This document shows, one piece after another, positions 62,030-64,000 of a stretch of DNA of 64,000 nt. Below the pieces are notes generated by a model. That model was not told the DNA's origin and ran no database searches. It worked only from the letters and a program-made list of their open reading frames with translations. The DNA is taken from contig NZ_CANDOB010000001.1 of assembly GCF_947387515.1 (NCBI RefSeq), positions 1,302,001-1,366,000 on the forward strand, in the 5' to 3' direction. Position numbers and translations under genes: made by a program. Positions within the stretch are counted from its first letter, which is position 1. Each line of letters begins with the position of its first letter. Origin of the DNA: Alkalihalobacillus sp. CinArs1 (GTDB lineage: Bacteria; Bacillota; Bacilli; Bacillales; Guptibacillaceae).

Positions 62030-63040
62030 TTAATGTCGCTTATTGTAATACGTGGATGCTAACGCAAGCGCTAGGACAAGACCTTTAATAATGTTCAGTG
62101 AATAATAAGGAACAGACATCATGATTAACCCGTTTTCTAACACACCAACGAGGATCGCACCGATCAGCGTTCCGATGGCGTTCGGCTTTCCTAAGCCTGC
62201 GAAAGATGAACCTATAAAAGCTGCCGCAACCGCTGGCATAAGAAAGCCTGCGCCAGCATTGATTTGAGCAGAACCAATTTTTGAAGCAAGAATGATACCA
62301 CCGAGCGCTGCAAGGAACGTGGAAATGGCATAGGCGAGCGTTCGATAACGGTTCACGGGTATACCTGATAAGCGTGCAGCCTCCATGTTTCCACCAACCA
62401 CATAGAGATAACGGCCATGCTTCGTGTGGTTCAAGAAAATATGCACAAGGAGTACAACCACAGCCATGATGATGATGATCCATGGTGCCTGACCAAGTTT
62501 TATAAATACCGTGCTAAGCTGCCCTTCTGTTGGCGTGCCATCAAGGCGCGGCATCCCTTCACTAATCGAACCACCGCCGGTATACGTCATCGCAACTCCT
62601 TCGAATATAAACATCGTCGCAAGAGTCGCGAACAAATCTGGTATCTTAACTTTTACGATGAGAAAAGCGTTCACTGCAGCTACTACGAGCGTAATGCCGA
62701 TTGCGATCAAAATTGAAGGAACGGTAGGCATGCTAAACCAGACAAACATAGAGACGATCAATGAGCTTGAAAGTGTAGCAGCGGATCCAACGGACAGGTC
62801 AAATCCATTCACCGTTAACGAAACGGTCAACCCGATCGCAATAATGGTCACAATTGCGATACTTCGAAAGATCGTTAAGATATTAGATCCCGTTAAGAAC
62901 TGCGGCATCGCTACCGAAAAGAAGATGACGAGAAGAATAATCGCGATAACCGTTCCCCAATTGTTTACGAATTGGAGTGCCCCGCTTAATCCTCTCCCGG
63001 TCTGAGATGCGTGTTTATTCATTTCTGGATTCGTTGACAT
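62030..63040 (-). CDS. ABC sugar transporter permease (RbsC-like)
   Basis: 336 residues with about ten membrane helices. Typical RbsC stretches are [45 protein letters not shown] and [20 protein letters not shown]. It forms the membrane pore of a carbohydrate-type 2 importer with the ATPase encoded directly upstream (3 bp gap). The linked kinase and isomerase point to a 5-modified ribose as substrate. The periplasmic-type binding protein gene should lie beyond the right edge. Confidence 0.93.
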   Translation of the reverse strand: MSTNPEMNKHASQTGRGLSGALQFVNNWGTVIAIILLVIFFSVAMPQFLTGSNILTIFRSIAIVTIIAIGLTVSLTVNGFDLSVGSAATLSSSLIVSMFVWFSMPTVPSILIAIGITLVVAAVNAFLIVKVKIPDLFATLATMFIFEGVAMTYTGGGSISEGMPRLDGTPTEGQLSTVFIKLGQAPWIIIIMAVVVLLVHIFLNHTKHGRYLYVVGGNMEAARLSGIPVNRYRTLAYAISTFLAALGGIILASKIGSAQINAGAGFLMPAVAAAFIGSSFAGLGKPNAIGTLIGAILVGVLENGLIMMSVPYYSLNIIKGLVLALALASTYYNKRH

Positions 63041-63043
63041 ACA

Positions 63044-64000
63044 TCACTTTCCCCCTGTGGAATAATAAAGAATTTCTTCTTCGGACGTGGAAGAGGTCTC
63101 AAGTTCTTTTACAATTTCACCATCGTACATTACATAGATGCGATCTGTGATCGAAAGAATCTCTGATATCTCGCTCGATGCATAGAGTACACCTTTTTTC
63201 GATTTGGCTAAGTTTGTGATCAAATCAAAAATATCGCCTTTGGCACCAACATCGACACCCTTTGTCGGCTCATCGAATAAATAAACGCTCGCATCTGTCA
63301 TGAGCCACTTTCCTACGGCTACCTTCTGCTGATTACCGCCTGAAAGAAAGGCAACTTTCTGGTTTTCACTCGGGGTTTTAATACCCAGACGTTTGATCAT
63401 CTCTCTAGCAGACTCTTTTTCCTTTGAAGGCTTAAGAAAGCTTAGCTTAGTAGAAAACCTTGCTAGATTAGCAGCTGAGAGGTTTGAATATACCGGTTCT
63501 TCTACTAACACACCTTCTTTACGCCTTTCCTCAGGCACAAGGGCGATCCCTTGTTTCACAGCAGCGTAAGAATTTTTAATCGCTAACTTTTTATCTCGTA
63601 AATTCATACTTCCAGAAGCTGTTTGATAGGACCCGAAGATCGTTTTGCATAGCTCTGTTTTCCCAGCTCCTACGAGCCCAGCTACCCCGACGATCTCCCC
63701 TTCTCGAACCTGAAGATTGATATCCTTGATCCGTCCTTTTTTCTCTGTAATATTTTGAACACGAAATAGCGTATTACCGATTTCGACTGACTCTTTCTTA
63801 TGCTCTTCATCAAACGTTCTACCGAGCATGTATTCAACGACTTCTTTTGATGTTAATCCTTCCATCTCACGAGTAATCACTAGCTTTCCATCTTTCATAA
63901 TCGTGATGTCTTCACAAATCTCAAAAAGTTCAGGAAGACGGTGAGAGATAAACACGATTCCTACATCGTGGTTTTTCGCAAGATCTCTTACAATACGAAA
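63044..64000 (-). CDS. ABC sugar transporter ATPase (RbsA-like), cut by window edge
   Basis: The frame is open to base 64000 with no start, so the N-terminal ATPase domain is mostly outside. The visible part begins in the first domain at the H-loop (VFISHRLPE) and continues with the second domain: GLVGAGKTELCK as Walker A, FLSGGNQQKVAVGKWL as the signature, and LFDEPTKGVDVGAKG as Walker B. This two-domain layout with a degenerate second Walker A is typical of RbsA/MglA importers. It pairs with the permease 3 bp downstream. Confidence 0.94.
   Translation of the reverse strand, partial: FRIVRDLAKNHDVGIVFISHRLPELFEICEDITIMKDGKLVITREMEGLTSKEVVEYMLGRTFDEEHKKESVEIGNTLFRVQNITEKKGRIKDINLQVREGEIVGVAGLVGAGKTELCKTIFGSYQTASGSMNLRDKKLAIKNSYAAVKQGIALVPEERRKEGVLVEEPVYSNLSAANLARFSTKLSFLKPSKEKESAREMIKRLGIKTPSENQKVAFLSGGNQQKVAVGKWLMTDASVYLFDEPTKGVDVGAKGDIFDLITNLAKSKKGVLYASSEISEILSITDRIYVMYDGEIVKELETSSTSEEEILYYSTGGK

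Noticed and set aside
62417-63005. Plus-strand frames opposite the ABC permease gene
   Set aside because: They are shadows of the permease coding sequence, which has full family motifs on the minus strand.

Overview
The window is chromosomal DNA from a spore-forming, low-to-moderate-GC Firmicute, most likely a Bacillaceae member. The evidence is strong AAGGAGG-type ribosome binding sites, a nifS/nadBCA block arranged as in Bacillus subtilis, a LysM-GH18 protein of the spore-cortex hydrolase type, CWB2 surface proteins, and a TkmA/PtkA-like exopolysaccharide kinase pair. I see no rRNA, tRNA, CRISPR array or prophage. The left edge cuts an acetyltransferase gene and the right edge cuts an ABC ATPase gene.

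Layout. (1) 1-8.8 kb, minus strand: an exopolysaccharide operon with chain-length modulator, tyrosine kinase, GDP-mannose pyrophosphorylase, priming sugar-phosphate transferase, flippase, RmlA/RmlC/RmlB for dTDP-rhamnose, a family 2 glycosyltransferase and a cut hexapeptide acetyltransferase. RmlD is not in view. (2) 9-15.8 kb: an amino-acid oxidase, a secreted metallophosphatase, a DoxX-like protein, an S9 peptidase with a small partner, and a CysQ-like phosphatase. (3) 15.8-20.5 kb: de novo NAD synthesis (nadB-nadC-nadA, with divergent nifS) sharing a NiaR-like operator. (4) 20.6-25.1 kb: a CWB2-VanY carboxypeptidase, an acyltransferase and a second CWB2 protein. (5) 25.4-36.2 kb: a GntR regulator with a GABA-type transaminase and permease; then a sigma-54 activator facing a good -24/-12 promoter that drives an iron alcohol dehydrogenase, a polytopic transporter and a succinate-semialdehyde-type dehydrogenase. 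This block looks like a C4 (GABA and probably 4-hydroxybutyrate) catabolic island. (6) 36.4-45 kb: a 1355-residue CWB2 surface protein with near-identical tandem repeats, a berberine-bridge-like oxidase, a spore-type glycosidase, a TM2 protein and a degenerate ImmA/IrrE-like protein. (7) 45-57.6 kb, accessory: a DUF819 transporter, a secreted TNT-like polymorphic toxin with immunity gene, two paralogous subtilases without signal peptides, dus, a REP-associated tyrosine transposase (RAYT) flanked by its probable REP elements, lactate permease, and a membrane NUDIX-like protein of the kind found in conflict systems. (8) 57.8-64 kb, minus strand: a remnant of an acyl-CoA synthetase gene, then ABC transporter, MtnK-like kinase, MtnA-like isomerase, DeoR regulator and class II aldolase. 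This last set matches a 5-deoxyribose / DHAP-shunt salvage pathway.

Two families of small palindromic repeats run through the intergenic DNA. Family A (core GGTGACAGGCACC, bounded by TTCGACA) occupies 9-29 kb. Family B (GGGACAGGTACA.TGTCCC plus GGGACGAGGAACCTGTCCC) occupies 46-56 kb around the RAYT gene. Both often supply the last codons or stop codon of neighbouring genes. A third, separate palindrome (AATCAAACGTTTGATT-like) occurs five times.

All functions are from reading the sequence; no database search was run. Several start codons were moved downstream of the longest ORF because the ribosome binding site lies inside it.
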